Positions 28,367 to 38,243 of a stretch of 64,000 nucleotides of DNA are shown one piece after another. Source of the stretch: CBDFNN01 sp965250215. Lineage in GTDB: Bacteria > Bacteroidota > Rhodothermia > Rhodothermales > DATKEJ01. The notes below the pieces were generated by a model. The model was not told the DNA's origin and made no database searches. It worked only from the letters and a program-made list of their open reading frames with translations. The stretch covers positions 2,914,001 to 2,978,000 of the forward strand of contig CBDFNN010000004.1 in the NCBI GenBank assembly GCA_965250215.1, in the 5' to 3' direction. Both the position numbers and the translations under genes were made by a program. How positions within the stretch are numbered: the first letter of the stretch is position 1; each line of letters opens with the position of its first letter.

Positions 28367-31300
28367 TTGCGGCACAATAGGCACCCTTTGTCGTCTAAAT
28401 CGGACTCTACTCCTCGACTATCAAATTACAAAGACTTAACTGTGGCCATTCGCGATAAATCAAAGCGAATTTATAGGGCTCTTGGGGGCCTCTTTGTAAT
28501 TCTGGCATTAGTGCTAATTCTTCTCACCAAAACAGATGTTGGAAGATCTGCTTTAGCTCGGCAAATCGAAAGTAAATTCAACTCTAAATTCCAGGGGAGT
28601 CTCAAAATTGAGAAGCTTGACGGAAATTTGATGCGAGACTTATTCGCATCAGGGATAAGCGTATCCGATTCTTCAGGCCAAAAACTTATTGAAGTTGACT
28701 CTGCAATAGTTAGAGCTTCTTGGTTCAATCTCGCGAAGCAGTCGTTTTCATTGGCAGAAGTTGAGATAATTAATCCAAGCCTAACTCTTAGAAAGACGAA
28801 GTCGGGTACCTGGAATCTGGCAGAAGCGCTCAGGCAGATGCAAAATTCCGATGACGGTGGAGATCTAGATTTCGACTCAGGTTCTTTAAAGATAAAAAAT
28901 GGAACTCTCAGAACGATAGACACTTTCGACAAAAACAATCCCTGGTCAAACTCTACGCTTCACGGTTTATCGGCTCTTGTTAATTATTCGAAAGGTGATA
29001 GTCTGTCAAGAATCTCAATACAAGATTTTTCGATTGATGACTTTCGAGAGATTGAAATTACCGATGGTTTGATCAGCCTTCTGGTAGAACAAGAAAGGGT
29101 TGTTCTAGAAAAACTTTCTCTTCGTAATCAATTAAGCAGTTTCGAATTTGAAAGTGGCGAACTTGAATTCGGAAGATCAGACTCAATGGGTGTTGTTGAA
29201 AGACTTGGAGTAAATAATCTCCATGTTCTGTCGAACTTGAGTGCCTCCGATTCAAAGAAGCTCTTAGTTGACCTCCCTTTGGAAGGTCCGGTGGAATTGG
29301 ATTTGACCTGCTCAAGTGAAAGTAAAATCCTGTCCTGCAGAGATGGGCAAATCAAGACTCGCTTCAGTTCGATCCCCTTTTTGGCAAGCTTAGACCTAAG
29401 AGGATTTGGACAAAATAGTATCGAATTTGCATTCGCAACCGACAGTCCGATTTTAGCTACTGAGATGTTGCCTGAAAGCCTAGTAAGTTATTACGATCCT
29501 GAAGAGTTTTCACAATTGCTTTTGCGTTCCAAGATTAGAATTGAAGGAAGTCTGAAGAATGACGAAGGGTGGAGATTGAAGGATTCCAATTTTACACTGG
29601 AATCTAAGTCCGAGTTTGAAAAAGCCCTACTCACTGCAAGAATTCAGAGGGATAGTACTGATATCCCTCAGCTAAACGCATCCGTAGATTTTGAGAACTA
29701 CAACCTCAGTAAATTAGATGCCTTGAGGAACACCAAGATAAATGGTACCATCTCGGTTCTTGGAAAAATTGTTGGGTCTTCGTTGGAGGGGCTTCAAGCG
29801 AATGCGAAGCTTTCACGGTCGATTATTAACGGTACTTCAATAGACTCGGCTTCTGTCTCGCTCGGAGATGGTATCAGATCCAGAAGCTTGGCTGGGACGA
29901 TATGGGCAGACGGAGGAAGCTTGCGGTATGACGCCTTGATGTCTTCCGCTCCCACGGGGCAAATTCAGTTCAACGTCATAAGTAATGATTTCGAGCCTGG
30001 ATTAATCTATGAGATTCTCGACAAGAACAACACAAAATCACGAAACTTCGGAAAGCTCACTTCCTCGGTCAACTTCGAAGGATTTAGGGATGAAAACCGG
30101 ATGATATCTGGCAAAGGTTCTTTAGTTCTGGAAGACAGTAAGATCAACTTGGGAGAACGGACTTTGGATCTGCCTCAGAGTACACACAACTTCAATTTGG
30201 CACGCCTGAATACCCAGTCTCTTCTTGGGGTTGAGGGAGACATAGTAAATGGCAATATTACTGCAGTTTTTGAGGCCGAAGCTATACAGAACCAGATTGG
30301 ATATTGGTCTAATGGCTTAAGCGATTTTTTGAACCGTCTTTCAAACAAAAGGAAATATCCGAGGCTAGAGAGACTCGCGGCAGTATCGTCCAAACCCAAA
30401 ATTATTCTCGCTGACAGTCTAGAATCTCGCATCTCTGGAAACTTGCGTATTGACCAGCTAGGGCGAATTCTTAACAGCGTCCATGAAGATTCAAGCACAA
30501 CAAATCTGGAATTTGACATTTCCTTTGAAGGCTCCCATTTTGAGATCGATGGTGGAATCGATACGGAAAATCTCGATCTCGGCTTTGTCTCATTAAACCG
30601 GGGAGAACTGGATTTAAGATACAAGACTGATGGCAACGGCTTTATTGAGGAGCCAGAGCATTTTTCCCTCATAGTGAACTCTGAGTATTTGAAGTTGGCA
30701 AAGCTGCCTGAAATGGACTTGAATCTTGACTTGAGAGGGGCTGGAAAATCATTCAAATTCTCTGGTCAACGCCTAGATGTCGAAAGGCAAAAAGCAGATG
30801 CCAGCTTCACCGTCCTATCAGATAGAGTTGTAATGGATATCGATTCGTTCGTTTTTGATTCCAAATTCTACGACTGGCGCTTAAACGAAGAGGCGCAACT
30901 GGTTTGGTATGCAGATGGTTGGGATTTGAATTCATTCGAAATTTCAGAATATGCTTCCCTCGGTTCTTTAGACGGAGAGAAGAAACAGTCTTTAAATATT
31001 GATGGTGGACTATTTGAAAATTTAGACGAGTCTCTGATCTTGAGGGCAAGCGACTTAAGTCTCGACTACCTCTCCGATATACTAGAACCCAAGAATACAT
31101 TTGGCGGAAAAATAAATGCCGACCTGACCCTTGCCAAAAGAATGGGCAACATTGGTGTCGAGGGAAAGGTGATGGTCGACTCACTCCAGCTAAGCGGACG
31201 AGACCTTGGTGACCTCAGCGCAAGCCTTGGATTCGACAATAGCGGCTCCAACAGAGTATTCGCAGACGGTGCACTTATCCAAACTAGACCGGAAGCGGAT

Positions 31301-33043
31301 CAAGTCAAAGATAATGATCTTCGTTTCAAAGGATATTTGCCGATTCAAAACACAGCTGATAATCCGATTGACCTCGAAGTTGACATAAACAAAATCGACC
31401 TCTTCTTTTTTGATCTCATGTTCTACAATGAGCTAATGGATAGCGGTGGTTTTGCTAGCGGAAAAGGAAGCATTGGAGGAAGCTATACTAGACCTATTTT
31501 CAATGCACAGCTGGAATGTACAGGAGGTGAGGTGACTACAAAAGAGTATCTCGTTGACTATAGCCTTTCTGGCCCATTTGACGTAGATGAAAAAGGCTTC
31601 GTTCTAAAGGATGTGGAGCTGATCGATAACAAAGGAGGATCAGCTATCGTCTCAGGCAGAGTTGATTTCAATGACTATAAATATTTTAGCTACGGTTTAG
31701 ATATCGATGCCAGAGAGATTCAATTTATCAATGTGGCGGAATCCGATATCCTCCCCTTCTATGGATTTATTTCGGGTTCAGGTCAGCTAGAATTATCTGG
31801 AGTCCAGTCGTCCACAACCCTTCGAGGCAATAGTCTAACAACGACTCCCGACAGCGAAATATTTATTCCTATTACGGAAGATGAATTAATTACAGACTCA
31901 ACATTCATTCTGTATGCTGATTCGACTGGAGCATTCCCAGATCTTGGACGCAAAAGAGATTACTTCATTCAAGACCGACCAGACACAGAACGGAGTTTTG
32001 TGGATGGAATGGATATGTATTTGAATATCGATGCACCACCTGGATCTCAAATCCATCTCGTTTTTGATGCTCTCCTTGGAGACGTTGTAGACGCAACAGG
32101 GAGCGGCCAAATTCAGATAACTTCCGAAGGTGGGGAATTTTTAACGCACGGTACCTTCTTAATTGACTCCGGAGACTATCTATTCACAGCAAGCGAGTTC
32201 TTCTCGCGGAAATTCAATCTCTTGGAAGGCGGAAGTATCACCTGGGACGGCGATCCTTTGAACGCCAACTTGAACATCCCAGCTAGCTACAAGACGAGAG
32301 CCTCGTTGGCGGGACTCGCTGGATATACGGCGCAGCAGCGGGTTCCTCTGGTGATCGGAATGAACCTCACGGGAAGAGTTCAATCACCACTCGTCGACCT
32401 AAGTCTCTCCTTAGACAGAAGCGATAGAACTTGGCAAGGATCGATTGATGGAATTGAGTCCCTGATCAATAGACCTGACCTAACAACGGAGTATGCTACT
32501 TCTGTCCTGCTAACAAACACCTTCTTATTGACTACCAATCAGCGGACGGATGCCATTAGCAATGTGGCGGATGAGATTATTTTTAATAGTGTCTCCCACT
32601 TGGTCATGAGTCAACTTAATAGGTTCCTTTCCGAAGCACTCAACCTTGATTTCAATGTCGGAGTAGAACAAAGAAATGACCTAGAACAATATGACCTCAC
32701 CTACGGTTTTGCACTCAGACTTGCAGACGAACGGCTCGTAATTCGCGGCGAAGGAGTGTACGAAGCGCTTTATCAAGGAGGTGGAACGCGATCTTCGATC
32801 AATGATGGACTTCAAGGTGCCTTCATACTTGAATATAAACTTAATCCAAGTGTTGCCGTAGAATTCTTCTATAGACGGGAGGGTGACCTCCTGGAATACA
32901 CTTCACCAATCGGCACATCCTACGGAGCCGGTTTAGTTTACCAAAACGAATTTGCCAACTGGGGCGAGTTCAGAAGACGCGTACGAGGCACCATTGATGA
33001 CGCGCCTATCAGTTCCCAATCAGAAAGCCGCAATTCAAATTAA
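28367..33043 (+). CDS. tamB: TamB-like translocation/assembly protein (DUF490)
   Basis: A 1558-residue inner-membrane-anchored, periplasm-spanning beta-helical protein. One N-terminal helix (about 38-56, LFVILALVLILLTKTDVG) is followed by long AsmA/TamB-type beta repeats and the C-terminal DUF490 domain (about 1110-1500). Related bridge proteins shuttle phospholipid or assist barrel-protein assembly at the outer membrane. The frame first opens with a TTG at 28367, giving a polar 25-residue lead. A GTG at 28443 (protein beginning MAIRDKSKRIYR) would place the anchor near the N-terminus and is a serious alternative start. No TamA/Omp85 gene is in the window. Confidence 0.9.
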   Translation: MRHNRHPLSSKSDSTPRLSNYKDLTVAIRDKSKRIYRALGGLFVILALVLILLTKTDVGRSALARQIESKFNSKFQGSLKIEKLDGNLMRDLFASGISVSDSSGQKLIEVDSAIVRASWFNLAKQSFSLAEVEIINPSLTLRKTKSGTWNLAEALRQMQNSDDGGDLDFDSGSLKIKNGTLRTIDTFDKNNPWSNSTLHGLSALVNYSKGDSLSRISIQDFSIDDFREIEITDGLISLLVEQERVVLEKLSLRNQLSSFEFESGELEFGRSDSMGVVERLGVNNLHVLSNLSASDSKKLLVDLPLEGPVELDLTCSSESKILSCRDGQIKTRFSSIPFLASLDLRGFGQNSIEFAFATDSPILATEMLPESLVSYYDPEEFSQLLLRSKIRIEGSLKNDEGWRLKDSNFTLESKSEFEKALLTARIQRDSTDIPQLNASVDFENYNLSKLDALRNTKINGTISVLGKIVGSSLEGLQANAKLSRSIINGTSIDSASVSLGDGIRSRSLAGTIWADGGSLRYDALMSSAPTGQIQFNVISNDFEPGLIYEILDKNNTKSRNFGKLTSSVNFEGFRDENRMISGKGSLVLEDSKINLGERTLDLPQSTHNFNLARLNTQSLLGVEGDIVNGNITAVFEAEAIQNQIGYWSNGLSDFLNRLSNKRKYPRLERLAAVSSKPKIILADSLESRISGNLRIDQLGRILNSVHEDSSTTNLEFDISFEGSHFEIDGGIDTENLDLGFVSLNRGELDLRYKTDGNGFIEEPEHFSLIVNSEYLKLAKLPEMDLNLDLRGAGKSFKFSGQRLDVERQKADASFTVLSDRVVMDIDSFVFDSKFYDWRLNEEAQLVWYADGWDLNSFEISEYASLGSLDGEKKQSLNIDGGLFENLDESLILRASDLSLDYLSDILEPKNTFGGKINADLTLAKRMGNIGVEGKVMVDSLQLSGRDLGDLSASLGFDNSGSNRVFADGALIQTRPEADQVKDNDLRFKGYLPIQNTADNPIDLEVDINKIDLFFFDLMFYNELMDSGGFASGKGSIGGSYTRPIFNAQLECTGGEVTTKEYLVDYSLSGPFDVDEKGFVLKDVELIDNKGGSAIVSGRVDFNDYKYFSYGLDIDAREIQFINVAESDILPFYGFISGSGQLELSGVQSSTTLRGNSLTTTPDSEIFIPITEDELITDSTFILYADSTGAFPDLGRKRDYFIQDRPDTERSFVDGMDMYLNIDAPPGSQIHLVFDALLGDVVDATGSGQIQITSEGGEFLTHGTFLIDSGDYLFTASEFFSRKFNLLEGGSITWDGDPLNANLNIPASYKTRASLAGLAGYTAQQRVPLVIGMNLTGRVQSPLVDLSLSLDRSDRTWQGSIDGIESLINRPDLTTEYATSVLLTNTFLLTTNQRTDAISNVADEIIFNSVSHLVMSQLNRFLSEALNLDFNVGVEQRNDLEQYDLTYGFALRLADERLVIRGEGVYEALYQGGGTRSSINDGLQGAFILEYKLNPSVAVEFFYRREGDLLEYTSPIGTSYGAGLVYQNEFANWGEFRRRVRGTIDDAPISSQSESRNSN

Positions 33044-33045
33044 TT

Positions 33046-33059
33046 GACCGAGATCGGTC
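33046..33059 (+). promoter_or_regulatory. Inverted repeat between tamB and rnr
   Basis: GACCGAGATCGGTC is a perfect 6-bp inverted repeat around GA. It lies 2 bases after the tamB stop and 6 bases before the rnr start codon, exactly in the ribosome-binding region. It has no T-run. It may be a 5' hairpin on the rnr message or a cleavage site. Confidence 0.35.
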
Positions 33060-33065
33060 TAAATA

Positions 33066-35267
33066 ATGACAGAAAAGGATAGGTCTAATCAGACCATTCA
33101 AAAAGATATTTTAAGCTATCTGGCTAATAATGGCCACAAAGCATATCGACCAAAGGACCTAGCAAAGAAGCTTGGCTACCTTAAACAGAAAGAATTCGAA
33201 CATTTTAGAACTTCAGTAGATTTGCTTCTTAAAGAGGGCAAAGTCTATAGAGAAAAAGGAAACAGGATCGCTCACCTCCGAAAAGAAAGAAAGCAGACGG
33301 TAAATGGGCATCAAAGAGTTGGCCGTCTAAATATTAACAAACAAGGATCTGGATTTATTTCCGTCGAAGGCGGCAATCGCTACTTTGTAAGTCGAAAACA
33401 CCTTGGAAAGGCACTTCCAAAAGATTTGGTCGAGTTTAAGCCAACAGGTGACAAGTCGGGTCCAAAGAATAAACGACGTGATAATCGAGACCGGCTCGAT
33501 ACAGTTAAAATTGTTCGAGTCATCAAACGTGGCCAAGCTTCGCTAGTCGGTGTTTATCAAGGCGGCAAAAACGGTGGCTTTGTAGATCCATCTGACAAGT
33601 CTTACCCGCTAGCCGTTGTTGTACCAAAAGGGCAAAACAGCGGAGCCAAGTCTGGTGATTTGGTTCAGGTAGAGATTCAATCCTTTGAAGGATGGAGCGG
33701 GTCACCTCATGGGCGAGTAAAAGAAGTTCTAGGTGACAAAAATACCAAAGGACTTGATATTCTAGGACTCGCAATCGGAAAAGGTATCCGGATATCCTTC
33801 CCAGATGTCGTCGAAAAAGAACTGGCTAAATTACCAAAGATCATTCGCGCCGAAGACTTTTCTTCGAGAGAAGATTTCAGAGATGAAAACGTCTTTACAA
33901 TCGATCCATTCGATGCCAAAGACTTTGATGATGCGATTCACATAAAAGAATTAGGAGATGGCATCGTTGAGGTGGGCATCCACATTGCGGACGTTTCACA
34001 TTACGTGAAGAGCAAAACAGCATTAGACGATGAAGCCTATTCGAGGGCGACAAGCGTCTATCTCGTTGATAGGGTCATCCCGATGCTACCAGAAATACTA
34101 TCCAACGGTCTTTGCTCGCTTATGCCGAAGGTGGACAGACTGGCGCATTCGGTGATCGTAAAGCTTGATGCCAAGTGCCGAGTACTTGACTTTCACGTCG
34201 CAAAAACGATTATTCATAGTAAGAGGAGATTCACTTACGAGGACGCTGAAGACATTCTTGACGATAAGGAGACCGGTCCACTTTCTGACGATATCAAGAA
34301 AGCCTGGGAACTCGCAAAAGTAATGCGTAATCGACGCTACTCCGAAGGCTCAGTCAAATTTGCCAGCAAAGAATACAAAGTAGTACTAGACGATTCTGGC
34401 GCCCCTACTCACATATCGGCAAAAAAGAGCCTGAAGTCTCACAACTTAGTTGAAGAGTTCATGCTCCTAGCCAATCAATTGGTCGCCCAGAAAATATCGG
34501 ACAGTAAAGTCTCGAAAGGCAAGGCGATTTATCGAGTGCACGACAAACCATCTGAGGAGCGAGTTGTGAAATTGCTTGAACACCTTGTCGCCTTTAATCT
34601 AGATATCGACACAAATCCGACTGGTGTAGATGCGAAAGACTTGAATAGACTCTTGGTCGGCGCACAAGACAGCAAACTGAGCACACTAGTCCAAATGGAA
34701 GTGTTGCGCTCGATGGCAAAAGCCGTCTATCAGAGAGATAACATTGGACACTTTGGACTTGGATTCAAATTCTATACACACTTCACCTCCCCCATTCGGC
34801 GATATCCAGATCTCATGGTTCACCGAATGCTGGAAGGCCTTGCTCCTGTTAGACAAGACTTGGATATTGACCAAGCTAGCAAGCACTGTTCTGAAAAAGA
34901 ACGGGAGGCTGAACAAGCAGAAAGAGATTCAATAAAACTCAAAAAAGTCGAATATCTTTCTGCACGCATTGGAGAAAAATTTTCGGGTTGGATCACGTCA
35001 GTTATTGATTTCGGATTGTTTGTTGAACTGGATGATCTGGGAATAGATGGTTTGGTTCATATAACCGAATTAGATGATGACAAATACGTTTTCATGGAAG
35101 AACAATATTCTCTTGTGGGAAATCACGAAGGACGTCGCTATAGTGTCGGAGATGAAATCCAAGTTTATGTTCAAGCAGCAAACAGGGGGACTTTGAAAAT
35201 CGATTTCAGTTTGAAGCCGATCGATTTGTCGTCAGATAAAAAAGATCGAAAAAGAAAGAGGAGATAA
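33066..35267 (+). CDS. rnr: Ribonuclease R
   Basis: A 733-residue 3'-5' exoribonuclease able to degrade structured RNA. Order: N-terminal helix-turn-helix (about 8-70), cold-shock-type OB domains (about 80-230), the RNB catalytic domain with the DPFDAKDFDDAIH metal motif (about 280-295), and a C-terminal S1 domain (about 640-715, FSGWITSVIDFGLFVELDD) ending in a Lys/Arg-rich tail. The stop overlaps the next start (TAATG), implying translational coupling to the lipoprotein gene. Confidence 0.96.
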   Translation: MTEKDRSNQTIQKDILSYLANNGHKAYRPKDLAKKLGYLKQKEFEHFRTSVDLLLKEGKVYREKGNRIAHLRKERKQTVNGHQRVGRLNINKQGSGFISVEGGNRYFVSRKHLGKALPKDLVEFKPTGDKSGPKNKRRDNRDRLDTVKIVRVIKRGQASLVGVYQGGKNGGFVDPSDKSYPLAVVVPKGQNSGAKSGDLVQVEIQSFEGWSGSPHGRVKEVLGDKNTKGLDILGLAIGKGIRISFPDVVEKELAKLPKIIRAEDFSSREDFRDENVFTIDPFDAKDFDDAIHIKELGDGIVEVGIHIADVSHYVKSKTALDDEAYSRATSVYLVDRVIPMLPEILSNGLCSLMPKVDRLAHSVIVKLDAKCRVLDFHVAKTIIHSKRRFTYEDAEDILDDKETGPLSDDIKKAWELAKVMRNRRYSEGSVKFASKEYKVVLDDSGAPTHISAKKSLKSHNLVEEFMLLANQLVAQKISDSKVSKGKAIYRVHDKPSEERVVKLLEHLVAFNLDIDTNPTGVDAKDLNRLLVGAQDSKLSTLVQMEVLRSMAKAVYQRDNIGHFGLGFKFYTHFTSPIRRYPDLMVHRMLEGLAPVRQDLDIDQASKHCSEKEREAEQAERDSIKLKKVEYLSARIGEKFSGWITSVIDFGLFVELDDLGIDGLVHITELDDDKYVFMEEQYSLVGNHEGRRYSVGDEIQVYVQAANRGTLKIDFSLKPIDLSSDKKDRKRKRR

Positions 35268-36082
35268 TGCCTAAGGTATTTCTAATTCCAAATCTAGCGT
35301 GCTTAGCTCTCTTACTTGGACTGTCAAGTTGCGACTCAGGGACTACACCACCCATGAAGAATCTATTTGAAGTTGGTCCTGAAATTCCGACTGGCACCAT
35401 AAGCGAACCATCTGGTTTGGTATATCACCCAAATCGTGGCACTCTCTTTGTCGTAGGGGACAAAGGCGAAATTGGCGAGATCTCTTCAGACGACGTTTTA
35501 CTAAACAAAGAAACTCATGAAGAGCGAACCTTTGAGGGCTTGACCTTAGATATTGCAAATGATAGGCTCTACGCCATAACAGAGGGCGATGACAACATCG
35601 TTGTCATTAACCCTGTCGATCTAAAGATTCAAGCTGTGATTCAAATCGATCGAAAGTTCAATGGAGAGACTGTAATTGATAACGGAGGAAATGGAATAGA
35701 AGGACTAACATTTGCGGGCGAGGTCAACGGATCACCGACTTTCTTTGCTGTGAATCAGGCTCTGACGGACGACCAACCAGACGACTCCTCTGCCTTGTTA
35801 AAACTTGAAATACCAATCGGGACTCTAGAAGCTAAAATTGTTGCTCACTATCCCATGACTATTCTTGATCTGTCCGGAATCTATCTAGACAGCTCAGGTA
35901 TCCTATATGTCACGAGTGACAACGAAAACAAGTTGATTGAAATGTCACAATTGGGAGATGTAGTTAGAGAACACGAGGGTCTTCCTGGTTCGAATCAAGA
36001 AGGAGTAGCTAGAGATTTGAACGGCCTGTTCTACATCGCACAGGATTCTGGAAATATTTTGACCTTTTCGCTGAACCCATAA
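35267..36082 (+). CDS. SdiA-regulated-like beta-propeller lipoprotein
   Basis: A 271-residue lipoprotein (lipobox LSSC, Cys22) with repeated beta-propeller blades resembling the SdiA-regulated family (EPSGLVYHPNRGTLFVVGD, TFEGLTLDIANDRLYAITEGDDN, GIEGLTFAG, NQEGVARDLNG). The family name comes from an enteric protein; the biochemical role is not known, though it may be a phytase- or esterase-like propeller. The ATG overlaps the rnr stop by one base. Location in the outer or inner membrane envelope is inferred from the lipobox. Confidence 0.82.
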   Translation: MPKVFLIPNLACLALLLGLSSCDSGTTPPMKNLFEVGPEIPTGTISEPSGLVYHPNRGTLFVVGDKGEIGEISSDDVLLNKETHEERTFEGLTLDIANDRLYAITEGDDNIVVINPVDLKIQAVIQIDRKFNGETVIDNGGNGIEGLTFAGEVNGSPTFFAVNQALTDDQPDDSSALLKLEIPIGTLEAKIVAHYPMTILDLSGIYLDSSGILYVTSDNENKLIEMSQLGDVVREHEGLPGSNQEGVARDLNGLFYIAQDSGNILTFSLNP

Positions 36083-36187
36083 GTGGATATCGAGTCGTCG
36101 GTCCTCTTGCTAAGCGTAGCTGGTTTCTGACATTCTTAAGAGTTAAATCTGAACTGTGTCAGACAGAAATGGAGAACCCTCCGAAGG

Positions 36188-36967
36188 CTAATCAATTATT
36201 GTCCCAAGATAGTAGAGCATCTGTAGGTTTTTTTCGACTTGACCATGTTCGACTTCTAGATTGACGTAGGGCACTCCTTTCATGGCGCAATAGACCGATA
36301 AAGAACCATCATCCGTCATCATTTCATTGTTTTGTTGGATGACATTATAGCTGCCAAGCCAAAGTATGTCATATAGACCAGGATCGGTTACAAAAAAGAA
36401 GTTATCCGGGTCTTCATTTTCCTTGATTCGGTAACGAAAGGCCTCTCGAACGAGATCGTGATTATCAGAGTAGGAAATTGCAGAATAGTTCTTATTTGTA
36501 TTGTTGTGTACAGCAACAACTCTTTCTCGATTGTCAATGTCAATCGCATCTAATACCAATTCTCTGAGCTCCTCGATGGCTTCAATGGCAGGTTCAGATG
36601 AAGGTCCAAATTCTTCCAAGGACATCACAAGACCCTCTTTTGTAAACATTCGGTTCGGATCAAACTCATAGATGACTCCATCCAGATCGAATTTAATATT
36701 CCTGGATCCATCATGACTCAATTGAATTAGGCGTCCCCCTTTGGCCTCAACAAAAGCCACTCCGGCCTCAACACTAGTGTCTTCATTGTCATGAAGATTG
36801 ATCATTGTGAAGTCACGGTTTCCTGCTCTGTGTTCTAAGACGAAGACGGTCGTTTCACCCAAGGAAACACTCAATCTTTTCAAGGCAAGATCCCCAGTAG
36901 TGACATTGACACATCCGACAAAGCAGAGTCCGATGATCGAAACCATGTATAGCTTGCTATTCCTCAT
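36188..36967 (-). CDS. Lipoprotein with M14-like metal-site residues, function unknown
   Basis: A 259-residue lipoprotein (lipobox FVGC, Cys19) I do not recognise by name. It carries residues in the order expected for an M14/succinylglutamate-desuccinylase-type zinc site: INLHDNED (His59-x-x-Glu62), EFDPNRMF (Asn105-Arg106, like DxNRxF of M14), VVAVHNN (His154) and YVNLEVEHGQ (Glu238/Glu240). The order is seen directly; the zinc-hydrolase role is inference. It is divergent from a DUF819 gene. Its substrate could be a peptide or amide in the envelope. Confidence 0.6.
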   Translation of the reverse strand: MRNSKLYMVSIIGLCFVGCVNVTTGDLALKRLSVSLGETTVFVLEHRAGNRDFTMINLHDNEDTSVEAGVAFVEAKGGRLIQLSHDGSRNIKFDLDGVIYEFDPNRMFTKEGLVMSLEEFGPSSEPAIEAIEELRELVLDAIDIDNRERVVAVHNNTNKNYSAISYSDNHDLVREAFRYRIKENEDPDNFFFVTDPGLYDILWLGSYNVIQQNNEMMTDDGSLSVYCAMKGVPYVNLEVEHGQVEKNLQMLYYLGTIID

Positions 36968-37079
36968 ACTTCATTGCGATTTGCCCCCTCGCAAGGCATA
37001 GTTCAAATGGCTGTGCAATATTTTCTTTTTGGCAAAAAACCCACCTTGCTAAGTATTCCACCAGTCGCTAGTATCCCCA

Positions 37080-38243
37080 ATGACTGATCAAGTTCACATC
37101 TTTGCATATCTCCTCGCCTGCCTCGCTTTCATCTTTGCAACTAGCAAAATAAAAGCACTTGAGTCGTTATTTAAGTATCTCCCAGCAGTTATCTGGTGCT
37201 ACTTTATTCCCATGCTATCAACCGCCTTCGGAATAATACCAGCGACAAGTGATGTTTATGGATTGATCACTCGGTTGATGCTCCCTTTTTCACTCTTCTT
37301 GATCATGCTAACCGTTGATTTGCCAGCTATTCTCAAACTAGGAAGACTGGCCATCATGATGATGCTGATAGGTACTCTTGGAATTGTTCTGGGCGGACCA
37401 CTTGTCTATTTACTCTTCAAGGGCATGCTTCCCGAGGATGCTTGGCAAGGATTGGCATCTCTTTCAGGCAGTTGGATCGGCGGAACAGCGAACATGGTTG
37501 CGGTGAAAGACAGCGTTGGCGCTTCTGCCGAAGTGATCGCCCCAATTATCGTTATTGACACTGTGGTTGGCTACGGTTGGATGGGAATTCTATTAGCACT
37601 TTCTGGTCATCAAGAGCGATTTGACAAATGGACTGGTGCTTCGAGTGATCTCGTACAGAAGGCAAAGGAGAGTCTGAGTGCCGATATTAAATGGAATGAG
37701 CCCACAGCAGGTAAGGTCGCAATTATTGTTGGTCTTGGGATTGCGGCGGCCGTCCTTAGCCGAGAGTTTGGAGCATACCTACCAAGTGGTGGGTCAGTAA
37801 TAAGCCAAACGACTTGGGCCGTGATTATATCTGTCACTGTTGCCTTGATATTATCTTTTACAAGAGTTCGGAAATTAGAGAGCGACGGCGCCTCTGAAAT
37901 CGGCTACGCAGGCCTGTATCTGTTGCTTGCCGCAATTGGATCACAGGCGGATCTGGTGGGAATCCTTTCGACTCCTGGCTACTTTTTAGCTGGTATCGTT
38001 TGGATCGCATTCCATGTTCTTCTTCTTCTGATCGGTGCGAAATTATTAAAGGCTCCGTTTTTCTTTGTCGCAACGGGGAGTATGGCTAATATTGGTGGAG
38101 CGGCGACTGCGCCTATTGTGGCTGGAGTCTATCACAAATCAATGGCACCCGTTGGAGCATTAATGGCCGTTGCGGGATACATTGTTGGCATTTATGCCTC
38201 TCTCGGATGCGCTTGGATGCTCGCTCGGTTAGCGGGTGCTTGA
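37080..38243 (+). CDS. DUF819 family integral membrane protein (second copy)
   Basis: A 387-residue polytopic membrane protein of the same DUF819 family as the protein at 16337-17500, and of identical length. Two-half motifs are LSGSWIGGTANMVAVKD and NIGGAATAPIVAGVY. The two copies are clearly diverged. Its TGA stop directly abuts the stop of the converging FecA-like receptor gene, so the two genes leave no spacer. Transport substrate is unknown. Confidence 0.86.
   Translation: MTDQVHIFAYLLACLAFIFATSKIKALESLFKYLPAVIWCYFIPMLSTAFGIIPATSDVYGLITRLMLPFSLFLIMLTVDLPAILKLGRLAIMMMLIGTLGIVLGGPLVYLLFKGMLPEDAWQGLASLSGSWIGGTANMVAVKDSVGASAEVIAPIIVIDTVVGYGWMGILLALSGHQERFDKWTGASSDLVQKAKESLSADIKWNEPTAGKVAIIVGLGIAAAVLSREFGAYLPSGGSVISQTTWAVIISVTVALILSFTRVRKLESDGASEIGYAGLYLLLAAIGSQADLVGILSTPGYFLAGIVWIAFHVLLLLIGAKLLKAPFFFVATGSMANIGGAATAPIVAGVYHKSMAPVGALMAVAGYIVGIYASLGCAWMLARLAGA

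Noticed and set aside
28471..33019. Many short ORFs on the opposite strand inside tamB, and similar ones in other genes
   Set aside because: They are shadows of the long coding frames, lack family motifs and show no independent start signals.
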